64,000 nt of DNA from the NCBI GenBank assembly GCA_963696655.1, contig CAVOLB010000045.1, positions 1-64,000 of the forward strand. The letters run 5' to 3'. Of the stretch, positions 16,072 to 24,378 are shown in pieces; position 1 is the stretch's first letter, and each line of letters opens with the position of its first letter. The notes beneath the pieces are model-generated. The model ran no database searches and was not told the DNA's origin. It saw only the letters and a list, made by a program, of their open reading frames with translations. This DNA comes from Hypericibacter sp963696655 (GTDB taxonomy: Bacteria; Pseudomonadota; Alphaproteobacteria; Dongiales; Dongiaceae). The translations under genes were made by a program, and so were the position numbers.

Positions 16072-19000
16072 TCCTCGCCTCCGGCGGCCGACCATTCGGC
16101 GATGCGCGCGAGATGCCCGTAATCGCTGTAATGCGGCGCATAGGCCGGATGCGGCTCGGAATCGTAGGGCGTCGCCTCGTTGGCGAAGGTGACGACGAGG
16201 CGAATCAAGCCCGCCAGCGCGTCCTCGGCCAAGGCTACCGCGTCGGCATCCTTGCCGCCCGCGGGCTCGATATGGCCGGGGGGCTCGCCACCGGAGAGGC
16301 GCCAGTAGTGGAGCCGCGTCGCGACCGTGCGGCCCAGGTCGGGGAAGCCTCCCAGCGCCGCCATGGCCGCCTCCAGCGGCAATTGCGGCGCATAGCCCTG
16401 TTTCACCATCTTCGCCGTGGGCAGCGCGCCCGTCTTGTAGTCGATGATGGCGGTGCTGCCGTCGCGCAGGCGATCGATGCGGTCGGCCTTGGCGGTGAGG
16501 GTAAAGGCGAAGCCGCCGGCATCGATCTCGATCTTGCCCCGGAGCTCGGTGAGCGATTCCAGGATCGCCGGCAGCTCTTGCGAGCGCTGCTCGAGGAACC
16601 AGCCGGCGATGCGCTCGAAGCGCGGCCACCAGAAGGCCCAGACGGCAGGACGATCGAGCCAGCCGCCGAAGGCCTCGCGCCCAAAGCGCATCAGCGCGCC
16701 ATGGGCATCGGCCGGCAGGCGGTCCGGATAGGCGCGGATGAAGGCATCGAGGGCCTGATGGATGATGGTGCCGCGCTCGGCCGCCTCCGCCGCCGCGTCG
16801 ATCGGTTCCATCGGCCTGAGCTTCAGGATATGGCGCGCATAGATCGCGTAAGGATCGCGCTTCCAGGTCTCGATCTCGGTGACCGAGAGCCGGTGAGGCC
16901 GGACCTCCACGGGCGGCCTGGGCGAGGGCCGCGCGACCGGTTGCGGCGGACCCTCGGGACGATCCCAGGCGGCGGCCCAGGCGAGCCATTGCGGCGCCTG
17001 GAGCAGCGCCGGCTCGAGCCCCGCGGCCTTCATCAATGCGTCGATGCGCGTCACCCAGCGCGAGGGCACGCTGGGCGTGCCATCCACCTTGCGCGCGCGC
17101 GTCAGCACCACCCGCGGCGCGCCGCAGGCCTGCTGGAAATCATGGGCCGAGAGACCGATGCGCCGTTCCGCCGGCGGCAGACCGAAGGCCTCGCGCATCG
17201 GCCGGCTCATCCAGGGATCGGGCGGGGGCGTCACCGGCCAGGTGCCCTCGTTGAGCCCGCCCAGGATCATCAGATCGACCTGCTGCAGCCGCGCCTCGAG
17301 CGGGCCCCAGACGAAGAGCCGCGGATGGCGGCCATAGCGGGGCCGCACGCGCTGGGCCGCCATCAGGGCATCGAGCAGGGCCGGATATTCCGGACCCGCG
17401 ATCGGCTCATGCTCCTTCGAAGCCGCCAGGAACTCGGTGAAGAAGCCCACCGCCGCTTCGCCGGCATCGCCGCGCCACAGCCGAGAGGCGCCGGTCTCGC
17501 CGTCGTTCGCGGCCAGCGCCTCGGCCACCGTCAGATGGGCGCGGATCAGTTCTTCCAGCGTCACGCGCCGTGAAGCCGCAAGGTCGAGATAGGGCGCCGC
17601 GGCGCGGGCGATGCGGTCGAGCCAAGCGGACAACCCCTCCAGCTCGGGATAGCGCTCGATCGACGGCGCCAAGGCCGCCTGCAGGCCATCGAAGCCCGGC
17701 GCTGGCCGCGGCCCCCGCAGAGCCGCGCGTTCCAGTGCCCGCAGCTTCGCGCGAAACACCGCCGTCGCCTCGCCCCCGGCCGCCAGCGGATGCTTCAGCA
17801 GGGAGAGCAACGGCACCGGCGCCACGCCGTCGAGCGGCAGGGCTGCCACCAGCCGCAGGAAACTGCCGGGCGGCGTCTGGCCGAGATCGGTGCCGGCGGA
17901 ATCGTCGATCTCGATCGACCAGCGCTTGAGCTCGGTGGCGACGCGGCGCGCGAGCGACCGATCCGGCGTCACCAGCGCCGCGCGCTGTCCCTTCTTCTCG
18001 ACCGCCTCGCGCATGAGGAGCGCGATGGTGAGCGCTTCCTCGCTCAGGCCCGGGCAATCGAGCCGCGTCAGGCTGAGCTCATGACCTTCGCCCTTGAGCG
18101 CAATCCGGTCGGCGGCCGCATCGCGATCGGGGCGGCTCCAGAGATGGGTGAGATCGGCCGGCGCCAGCGCCTCGGTCAGGAAAGCCTGGCGGCGCGCGAC
18201 CGCCGGATGGGCCTGCGCGTCCGGCCAGGGTAGAACCGAGGCCGGCGGGACATCGAGACGCTGCAGCAGCAGCCGGAGCCCATGCTGCGGATGGCTCGGA
18301 TCGGCCTCGACCTTCTGCCAGAATTCCGCATTGCCGCCGGTGGCCAATCCTGGCAGCACCACGCGGCCCTGCGGCAATTGCGCGACCGCGGCGATCAGAT
18401 CGGCCGTGGCCGGGATCGAGCCCGTCGAGCCCGCCGCGATCACCGGATCCTGCGGCGGCGATTTGGCCCAGAGCTGCGCCTGGCGCTCGAGCAGGAGATT
18501 GCGCCGCTCGGCGGCCCCGATCGCGCCCGCCGCCTTCTCGATCTTCGGCCAGGCCTTGGTGACGATCTCGAGGAACTCGACCGTGAGCTGCCAGTGCCGT
18601 GCCAGCTCGCCCGGCACGATCTCGCCCAGCCGCTCGAAGGAGAGCCGCTCGGTCGCGACCTGGTCGACCAGCCGCGCCAGCTCGCCCGCGAGCGAGGCGG
18701 CCCGGTCGGCCGACATCGATTCGCCGCGCGCCTCCGCCGCACGCGCGACCAGGCGCGCCAGCATCAACTGGCGCATCAGGGGCGGCAGCGCCGGCGGCAG
18801 GTCGAGCGCGGCGCCCGGTTCTTCCGCCTCGGCCGCGAGCGCCAGCTCCTCCTCGTCGATATCGCCCAGCGGCGTCAGCTGCGGCAGCAGCAGCGGCCGG
18901 CCTTCGCGCAGGCGCAGGAAAGTCTCCTGCAGCGCACGGCAGGCACGGCGCGTCGGCAGCAGCACGCGATAGCGCCCGAGCGCCAGCGGATCGTCATGGG

Positions 19001-19094
19001 TCTCCGCCAGGAGCCGGCGCGCCAGCGCGTCGAGGAACGGCACGCCCGCGGGGATCGAGAAGATGCGATCGGGCGGCAAGGTCTGGTCTGTCAT
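16068..19094 (-). CDS. addB: AddB subunit of AddAB helicase-nuclease (alphaproteobacterial type)
   Basis: Partner of AddA with an inactivated helicase fold and a second nuclease domain. Conserved stretches include LLPTRRACRALQE, ILGGLNEGTWP with PWMSRPMREAFGL, and the nuclease core TAIIDYKTGALP near the C-terminus with YAPQLPLEA. It lacks a clear Walker A, as expected of this type. Starts at ATG 19094 (GTG 19100 is also possible), giving 1008 residues. Confidence 0.93.
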   Translation of the reverse strand: MTDQTLPPDRIFSIPAGVPFLDALARRLLAETHDDPLALGRYRVLLPTRRACRALQETFLRLREGRPLLLPQLTPLGDIDEEELALAAEAEEPGAALDLPPALPPLMRQLMLARLVARAAEARGESMSADRAASLAGELARLVDQVATERLSFERLGEIVPGELARHWQLTVEFLEIVTKAWPKIEKAAGAIGAAERRNLLLERQAQLWAKSPPQDPVIAAGSTGSIPATADLIAAVAQLPQGRVVLPGLATGGNAEFWQKVEADPSHPQHGLRLLLQRLDVPPASVLPWPDAQAHPAVARRQAFLTEALAPADLTHLWSRPDRDAAADRIALKGEGHELSLTRLDCPGLSEEALTIALLMREAVEKKGQRAALVTPDRSLARRVATELKRWSIEIDDSAGTDLGQTPPGSFLRLVAALPLDGVAPVPLLSLLKHPLAAGGEATAVFRAKLRALERAALRGPRPAPGFDGLQAALAPSIERYPELEGLSAWLDRIARAAAPYLDLAASRRVTLEELIRAHLTVAEALAANDGETGASRLWRGDAGEAAVGFFTEFLAASKEHEPIAGPEYPALLDALMAAQRVRPRYGRHPRLFVWGPLEARLQQVDLMILGGLNEGTWPVTPPPDPWMSRPMREAFGLPPAERRIGLSAHDFQQACGAPRVVLTRARKVDGTPSVPSRWVTRIDALMKAAGLEPALLQAPQWLAWAAAWDRPEGPPQPVARPSPRPPVEVRPHRLSVTEIETWKRDPYAIYARHILKLRPMEPIDAAAEAAERGTIIHQALDAFIRAYPDRLPADAHGALMRFGREAFGGWLDRPAVWAFWWPRFERIAGWFLEQRSQELPAILESLTELRGKIEIDAGGFAFTLTAKADRIDRLRDGSTAIIDYKTGALPTAKMVKQGYAPQLPLEAAMAALGGFPDLGRTVATRLHYWRLSGGEPPGHIEPAGGKDADAVALAEDALAGLIRLVVTFANEATPYDSEPHPAYAPHYSDYGHLARIAEWSAAGGEE

Positions 19095-19116
19095 CGCCAC
19101 CGCGCCCCGCTCTTAC

Positions 19117-19262
19117 TTCCCCTCCCCCCTTGAGGGGGAGGCTGGGGTGGGGGGTGCCACGATCTCGATGCGAGACGTGTTAGCGTGGCGGATACGTTCT
19201 GCAGCATCGCGTTCTTCGATCACCCCCCACCCTAACCTCCCCCTCAAGGGGGGAGGGGACAA
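19117..19262. repeat. Paired C-rich/G-rich palindromic repeat, copy 2
   Basis: CCCCTCCCCCCTTGAGGGGG begins one hairpin and a mirrored CCTCCCCCTCAAGGGGGGAG closes the other, separated by about 80 bases. Same architecture as the copy at 6826. It fills the gap between murU and addB. Confidence 0.75.
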
Positions 19263-19295
19263 GAGATGCGTGCGCCGCGCGCCCCTTGCTGATCG

Positions 19296-20018
19296 TCAGC
19301 GCCTGAAACCGACCTCGGCCAGGCGCTCCTCCACCTCGGTCAATTGCCGCGGCGTGCTCACATGATACCACTCGCCGTCATGGCGCAGCCCATAAAGCCG
19401 CCCCGCCTCGATCGCCCGGTCATAGAGGAGATTGAGCGAGAAGAATCCGTCCGGCGAGTTGTCGAACAGGCGCGGATGCAGGAGCTGGATGCCGGAATAG
19501 AGAAAGGGACTGACCTCCCATTCGCGCCGCCGCCGGATGACGCCTTGCGGATCGAGCGCGAAATCGCCTTGGCCGTCATAGCCGACGGCCGTGGCCGTGG
19601 GCTGCAGCAGCAGGAGCGCGTCCATCCGGGCATCGTCCCAGGCGGCGGCCAGCCGATGCAGGGCGTTGGTCTTGCCGTTGAGCCAGAGGATCTTGGCATT
19701 GACCGCGAAGAAGCGCCCCGTCCCCAGCAAAGGCAGCGCCTTCTTGATGCCGCCGCCGGTTTCGAGGATCTCCTCCTCATGCGAATAGACGATCTCGGGT
19801 GCCTTGCGGTGCGAGAGATGTTCGACGATGCGCTCGCCCAGCCAATGGGTGTTGACGACGGCGCGCTTGACGCCGCCCTCGACCAGCCGGTCCAGCACCC
19901 AGTCGATCAGCGGGCGGTTCGCGACCTTGACCAGCGGCTTCGGCGTTTCTTCCGTCAAGGGCCGCAGGCGCTTGCCGAAGCCGGCCGCCAGAACCATCGC
20001 GGTATCGGGAAATGACAT
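19296..20018 (-). CDS. murU: N-acetylmuramate alpha-1-phosphate uridylyltransferase
   Basis: Nucleotidyltransferase that makes UDP-MurNAc directly from recycled MurNAc-1-phosphate, bypassing the fosfomycin-sensitive MurA route. The N-terminus MVLAAGFGKRLRPLTEETPK holds the GxGxRLRP signature and PKPL lysine. EILETGGGIKKALPLLG and FAVNAKILW match the family. Length 240 residues. It lies 18 bases downstream of amgK, whose product supplies its substrate, so gene order matches pathway order. Confidence 0.9.
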   Translation of the reverse strand: MSFPDTAMVLAAGFGKRLRPLTEETPKPLVKVANRPLIDWVLDRLVEGGVKRAVVNTHWLGERIVEHLSHRKAPEIVYSHEEEILETGGGIKKALPLLGTGRFFAVNAKILWLNGKTNALHRLAAAWDDARMDALLLLQPTATAVGYDGQGDFALDPQGVIRRRREWEVSPFLYSGIQLLHPRLFDNSPDGFFSLNLLYDRAIEAGRLYGLRHDGEWYHVSTPRQLTEVEERLAEVGFRR

Positions 20019-20036
20019 CAGGGCTGTTCCAGGAAC

Positions 20037-21086
20037 TCACATGGAGATCGCGCCGCGCTTGGCGCGCGGCACGTATCGGTCGAACCAGTCTTTGAGCGGC
20101 GCCATGGCGGGCGCCGCCAGCGCGCTTTCGAGCTGACGCCAGACGCGCGGCAGATGCACCAGATAAGCGGGCTTGCCGTCGCGTTTCCAGAGCCGGACGA
20201 AGGTGCCGATGATGCGCGAATGGCGCTCGGCGCCGAACACCGCGAAGGCATCGGCGAAGGCCGCGCGATCGAGCCCCGGCAGGCCGGCGACAAAGCGCTC
20301 ATAGAGCTCGGGCTCGAGCCCCGGCTTCAGATCCCGCCGCGCATCCTGCAGCAGCGACATCAGGTCGAATCCCATCGGCACGCGCACGGCATCCTGGAAA
20401 TCCAGCAGGCCGCAGGCGGCCACGCCCTTGCGCCGGGGCAGCCAGAGCAGATTGTCGACGTGATAGTCGAAGAGGCCGATCGATTCCGGCGCCCGCCGGC
20501 CGCGCGGCAGCACCTGCCGCCAGGCCTCGCGATACTCGCCCAGCACCGTCTCCGGGATCGGCGCGCCCATCGCGGTCGGCCACCACCATTCGGTCAGGCG
20601 CGAGACCTCGTCGAGGGCGCGCGCATCGTCGAGCGCCGGCAGCGACTGCAGGTCCTTCGGCTGGATATGTTTCGCCAGCTCGATCAGCACATCGACGGCC
20701 AGGCGATAGAGCATCGGCTCGTCGGTGCCGCGCTGGAGCAGGCGCGTATAGGTGTCGTCGCCCAGATCCTCGAGCAGCAGGAAGCCCTGCACCTCGTCGG
20801 CGGCATAGAGCTCGGGCGCCGACAGGCCGAGGCCGCTCAGGATCTTCCGCACCGCCACGAAAGGCCGCACGTCTTCGTGCGGTGGCGGCGCGTCCATCAG
20901 CACCGCCGTGCGATCGCCCAGGGTCAGGCGGTCATAGCGCCGGAATGAGGCGTCGCCCGCGAGCAGCCGGCGTTCGGCGCTGCCCCAGCCGGCCCGCTTC
21001 AGAAATTCGTCGCGGCTCGCGACGCGCTCGGGCTGTTCGTGAAGCTTGAGGGATGTCGTCATGGCGCGCGCGGACGGCTCCGTCAT
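20037..21086 (-). CDS. amgK: Anomeric MurNAc/GlcNAc kinase
   Basis: Aminoglycoside-phosphotransferase-fold kinase that phosphorylates the anomeric hydroxyl of MurNAc in cell-wall recycling. GDASFRRYDRL forms the nucleotide loop, FLLLEDLGDDTY precedes the catalytic loop FDYHVDNLLWLP, and LLDFQDA is the metal-binding motif. Length 349 residues from ATG 21086, which overlaps the tsaE stop as ATGA; an internal ATG (MTTSLKL) eight codons later is an alternative. Confidence 0.9.
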   Translation of the reverse strand: MTEPSARAMTTSLKLHEQPERVASRDEFLKRAGWGSAERRLLAGDASFRRYDRLTLGDRTAVLMDAPPPHEDVRPFVAVRKILSGLGLSAPELYAADEVQGFLLLEDLGDDTYTRLLQRGTDEPMLYRLAVDVLIELAKHIQPKDLQSLPALDDARALDEVSRLTEWWWPTAMGAPIPETVLGEYREAWRQVLPRGRRAPESIGLFDYHVDNLLWLPRRKGVAACGLLDFQDAVRVPMGFDLMSLLQDARRDLKPGLEPELYERFVAGLPGLDRAAFADAFAVFGAERHSRIIGTFVRLWKRDGKPAYLVHLPRVWRQLESALAAPAMAPLKDWFDRYVPRAKRGAISM

Positions 21087-21568
21087 GCCGCGAGACGGTC
21101 GATGCGCGCGGCCCAAGAGCCATGGCCGACGAGATCGGCATGCCGGGCGCCGGGGCGATCGGCAAAGCGCAGCCTGAGATCGAGCCGCAGCGGCGGCAAC
21201 AGCCGGCCCAGCCGCTCGGGCCATTCGACAAGCGACATGCCCTCGGCCAGCGCCTCCTCGAAACCCAGCTCCCAGACTTCATCAGGCGCCGAGAGCCGGT
21301 AGAGATCGAAATGCCAGAGCGGACCCTTGGGCGTCTCATAGGTCTGGACCAGGGTAAAGGTCGGGCTCGGGACCTCCTCCGGACCGCCCCTGAGGCTCGC
21401 GATCACCGCCCGGGCGAGGCAGGTCTTGCCGGCCCCGAGCTCGCCCGACAAGGCCACCAGATCGCGCGGCGCCAGAGCCGCGGCGAGGCTGGCGCCGAGC
21501 CGTTCGGTCGCGGCTTCGTCGGGCAGAAACAGGGACCGGACAGGGGATGAGGCGACGGGATCGGTCAT
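21083..21568 (-). CDS. tsaE: tRNA t6A biosynthesis ATPase TsaE
   Basis: ATPase needed for the threonylcarbamoyl-adenosine (t6A) modification of tRNA, acting with TsaB and TsaD. Walker A is SGELGAGKTCLAR, and PSPTFTLVQTYE, WHFDLYRL and LVEWPERLG are the family motifs. Length 161 residues, normal. ATG 21568 begins just before the conserved part. In related genomes it is usually next to the divL-like kinase; here the formate dehydrogenase region and an insertion sequence lie between. Confidence 0.95.
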   Translation of the reverse strand: MTDPVASSPVRSLFLPDEAATERLGASLAAALAPRDLVALSGELGAGKTCLARAVIASLRGGPEEVPSPTFTLVQTYETPKGPLWHFDLYRLSAPDEVWELGFEEALAEGMSLVEWPERLGRLLPPLRLDLRLRFADRPGARHADLVGHGSWAARIDRLAA

Positions 21569-21733
21569 GCCGGATGGGTTGTAGCGAGGGGCCAGGAGCG
21601 ACGCAACCGCCGGACCCCAAGGGCGTGAAACCGGGCCTCGGCGGCCCAAATCTGGCGGAAACCGGCCCCCCGAGTCGGTCCCGAATGGCCCCCAAGGGCC
21701 TGCTTGCCAGGAGAGCGACAGGCCGCCATGTTC

Positions 21734-21763
21734 CCGGACAAGTTCGGCCGGCCTTTTGTCCGG
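21734..21763. repeat. Hairpin upstream of the ferredoxin-NADP reductase gene
   Basis: CCGGACAA at 21734-21741 pairs with TTGTCCGG at 21756-21763 across a 14-base loop, in the 235-base gap between tsaE and the reductase. It may be a leader structure or an operator. No T-run follows closely. Confidence 0.4.
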
Positions 21764-21803
21764 CCCCGCTCTTTTGACGCCTTTCAATCCGGAGATTCCG
21801 CCC

Positions 21804-22823
21804 ATGACCGCCAGCGCCACGCATCAGACCGACGTCGCCATCATCGGCGCCGGCCCTGTGGGGCTCTTCGCCGTGTTCGAATGCGGCATGCTGAAGATGA
21901 AGGCGCATGTGATGGACGCGCTCGACATGGCGGGCGGCCAATGCAGCGCGCTCTATCCGGAGAAGCCGATCTACGACATCCCCGGCCATCCGCGCATCGA
22001 CGCCGCCGAGCTGGTGCGCCAGCTCGAGGCCCAGGCCGCGCCCTTCAAGCCGGTCTATCATTTCGGCCATGCCGTCACGCGGGTCGAGCCCCATGGCGAC
22101 CGCTTCCTGGTGTCGAACGCGGGCGGCGTCACGGTCGATGCGCGCGCGGTCATCGTCGCGGCCGGCGTCGGCGCCTTCGGGCCCAATCGCCCGCCGCTCG
22201 ACGGCATCGAGGCCTATGAGGGCAGAAGCGTCCATTACCTGGTGAAGCGGCGCGAGGATTATCGCGGCAAGCGCATCGTCATCGCCGGCGGCGGCGATTC
22301 CGCGCTCGACTGGGTGCTCTCGCTGGCCGATCTCGCGGCGCAAATCTATGTGATCCATCGCCGGCCGAAGTTCCGCGCGGCGCCCGAGAGCGTGGCGCGC
22401 ATGGAAGCGCTGGTGAAGACCGGCAAGGTCGAGATGGTGGTGCCCTATCAACTCTCGGGGCTCGAAGGCAGCAATGGCCAGCTCAGTGCGGTCGTCGTCG
22501 CCACGCTCGACGGTCAGAAACGCAGCCTGCCGGCCGATGTGCTGCTGCCCTTCTTCGGCCTCTCGATGAATCTGGGGCCGATCGCGCAATGGGGCCTCAA
22601 TCTCGACCACAACCATATCCTGGTCGATCCCTCGAGTTGCGCCACCAGCCGCGCGGGCGTGTTCGCGATCGGCGATATCGCGCATTATCCGGGCAAGCTG
22701 AAGCTGATCCTCTCGGGCTTCGCCGAAGCCGCCGCCGCGGCCCATGCGATCTATCCGCTGGTGCATGTGGGCGAGGTGCTGCATTTCGAATATTCGACGA
22801 CATCGGGCGTGCCGGGCGCCTAG
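21804..22823 (+). CDS. Ferredoxin/flavodoxin-NADP reductase, thioredoxin-reductase-like
   Basis: FAD-dependent NAD(P)H oxidoreductase of 339 residues, of the thioredoxin-reductase-like FNR class without the CxxC redox pair. IIGAGPVG (residues 13-20) binds FAD, IVIAGGGDSALDW binds NADPH and GVFAIGDIAHYPGKLKL closes the FAD site; GGQCSALYPEKPIYDIPG is typical of this class. GGAG at 21791 fits ATG 21804. It lies 42 bases before the LysR gene on the same strand and may supply reduced ferredoxin or link it to the formate-derived NADH pool; that link is inference. Confidence 0.88.
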   Translation: MTASATHQTDVAIIGAGPVGLFAVFECGMLKMKAHVMDALDMAGGQCSALYPEKPIYDIPGHPRIDAAELVRQLEAQAAPFKPVYHFGHAVTRVEPHGDRFLVSNAGGVTVDARAVIVAAGVGAFGPNRPPLDGIEAYEGRSVHYLVKRREDYRGKRIVIAGGGDSALDWVLSLADLAAQIYVIHRRPKFRAAPESVARMEALVKTGKVEMVVPYQLSGLEGSNGQLSAVVVATLDGQKRSLPADVLLPFFGLSMNLGPIAQWGLNLDHNHILVDPSSCATSRAGVFAIGDIAHYPGKLKLILSGFAEAAAAAHAIYPLVHVGEVLHFEYSTTSGVPGA

Positions 22824-22865
22824 CGCGCGCCGGCCACGGGGCGAAGAAACGGGATCGCAACGGCC

Positions 22866-23783
22866 ATGCTTCTTCGCCAGCTCGAATATCTCGTGACGCT
22901 CGCCCGCGAGCGGCATTTCGGCCGCGCGGCGGCCGTCTGCCATGTGACGCAGCCCACCTTGTCGGCCGCGATCCGCGAGCTCGAATCCGAGCTCGGCGTC
23001 CTCATCGTCGAGCGCGGCCAGCGCTTCCGCGGCCTCACGCCCGAAGGCGAGCGGATCGTCGAATGGGCGCACCGCATCATCGCCGATCGCGACGCCATGC
23101 ATCAGGAACTGGCGCTGCTGAAGGAGGGCCTCAGCGGCCATCTCACCATCGGCGTGATTCCGACGGCGCTGGCGGCGCTGGGCCTTCTCACCACGCCCTT
23201 TCGCGCCACCCATCCGCGCGTGCAGATCAAGGTCTTGTCGATGAGCTCGATCGAGATTCAGCGCGGCCTCGACAATTTCGATATCGACGCGGCCCTGACC
23301 TATCTCGACAACGAACCGCTCCTGCGCGTGCGCAGCCATCCGCTCTATCACGAGCGGTACTATCTCGTGACCGGCGATCTCGATCTCTTCGCAGGCCGGA
23401 AAAGCGTGAGCTGGGCCGAGGCCGCGAAGGCGCCGCTCTGTCTTTTGACCCCCGACATGCAGAACCGGCGCATCATCGATCACGCCTTTCACGAGGCCGG
23501 CGCCATGCCGACGCCAGTGGTGGAATCGAACTCCATCCTGGGCCTCTATACCCATGTCCGCAGCGGCCTGGCCGCGGTGCTGAGCCAGGCGTCGCTGCAT
23601 CTGCTGGGTGAGCCCAACTGGCTCAAGGCCCTGCGTCTGACCGATCCCAACCCCGAACGCGTCATCGGGGTGGTTTATCCGGAGCGCGAGCCGCTGCAGC
23701 CGACGGCCCGCGCCTTGGTCGAAGTGGCCCAAACCCTTGATATTGAAGCCGCTTTGGCGCCGATCGGGCCGTCTCGGCCCTAA
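22866..23783 (+). CDS. LysR-family regulator, probable formate dehydrogenase regulator
   Basis: A 305-residue LysR-type activator. The N-terminal helix-turn-helix is HFGRAAAVCHVTQPTLSAAI with ELESELGVLIVERG after it. The effector domain begins about residue 95 (GHLTIGVIPTALAAL). It sits directly upstream of fdsG on the same strand, as fdsR does in other fds operons, and two ATAG-N7-CTAT sites lie in the gap between. The effector is unknown; formate or a metabolite of it is a reasonable guess. Confidence 0.85.
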   Translation: MLLRQLEYLVTLARERHFGRAAAVCHVTQPTLSAAIRELESELGVLIVERGQRFRGLTPEGERIVEWAHRIIADRDAMHQELALLKEGLSGHLTIGVIPTALAALGLLTTPFRATHPRVQIKVLSMSSIEIQRGLDNFDIDAALTYLDNEPLLRVRSHPLYHERYYLVTGDLDLFAGRKSVSWAEAAKAPLCLLTPDMQNRRIIDHAFHEAGAMPTPVVESNSILGLYTHVRSGLAAVLSQASLHLLGEPNWLKALRLTDPNPERVIGVVYPEREPLQPTARALVEVAQTLDIEAALAPIGPSRP

Positions 23784-23786
23784 GGT

Positions 23787-23845
23787 TTGATAGAAAATAT
23801 CTATCAACCTATAGCCTATTCCATTTTGATATAGGCGTCGGCTAT
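23787..23845. promoter_or_regulatory. Twin LysR-type binding sites at the fds promoter
   Basis: ATAG-N7-CTAT occurs twice, at 23790-23804 (extended to TTGATAG-N7-CTATCAA, 23787-23807) and at 23831-23845, with 41 bases centre to centre. Paired recognition and activation sites of this kind are usual for LysR regulators. The stretch is AT-rich and ends 47 bases before fdsG. Confidence 0.7.
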
Positions 23846-23892
23846 CAACTAGTATCTTCAAACAGATACCGACCAACGCGTGGGAGAGCGCC

Positions 23893-24378
23893 ATGGGCGT
23901 GATGCCCTGGTCGGCGGAAAGGGCGGCGCAGCTGATCGAGCAACATCGATCGCAGGCCGGTGCCTGTCTGCCGATTTTGCATGCCTTGCAGAAAGAGTTC
24001 GGCCATGTGCCCGCGGAAGCGGTGCCGCTCGTGGCCGAGGCGCTGAACCTGTCGCGCGCCGAAGTCCATGGCGTGGTGTCCTTCTATCACGACTTTCGCA
24101 AGTCGGCGCCCGGCCGCCATCTGCTGAAGCTTTGTCGCGCCGAGGCCTGTCAGTCGGTGGGCGCCGAGGCGCTCGCGAGCCAGGTAAAAGCCCGCTTCGG
24201 CATCGACTTCCATGAGACCAGCGCCGACGGCAGGCTGACGCTCGAGCCGGTCTTCTGCCTCGGCAACTGCGCCTGCGGTCCCGCGGCGATGCTCGGCGAG
24301 CGGATCCTCGGCCGGGTCGATCTGAAGAAGGTCGAATCCCATCTGGCGCGCCATGTCGCCGAGGAGCGTCAGTCGTGA
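23893..24378 (+). CDS. fdsG: NAD-dependent formate dehydrogenase gamma subunit
   Basis: NuoE-like 2Fe-2S subunit of the soluble molybdenum formate dehydrogenase, passing electrons within the diaphorase unit. The cluster ligands are Cys81 and Cys86 (LCRAEACQSVG) and Cys122 and Cys126 (FCLGNCACG). Length 161 residues. ATG 23893 follows GGGAGAG. Its last codons overlap the GTG of fdsB, so the subunits are coupled in translation. Confidence 0.93.
   Translation: MGVMPWSAERAAQLIEQHRSQAGACLPILHALQKEFGHVPAEAVPLVAEALNLSRAEVHGVVSFYHDFRKSAPGRHLLKLCRAEACQSVGAEALASQVKARFGIDFHETSADGRLTLEPVFCLGNCACGPAAMLGERILGRVDLKKVESHLARHVAEERQS

Noticed and set aside
12640..16122. Open frame of 1160 codons on the + strand opposite addA
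   Set aside because: It mirrors addA, which has all helicase and nuclease motifs in order. Long antisense frames are expected in GC-rich coding DNA, and the translation is low-complexity in R, G, A and Q.
16072..16989. N-terminal extension of AddA
   Set aside because: The frame is open through the end of addB, but AddA homology starts at ATG 16071, which overlaps the addB stop in the usual coupled way.
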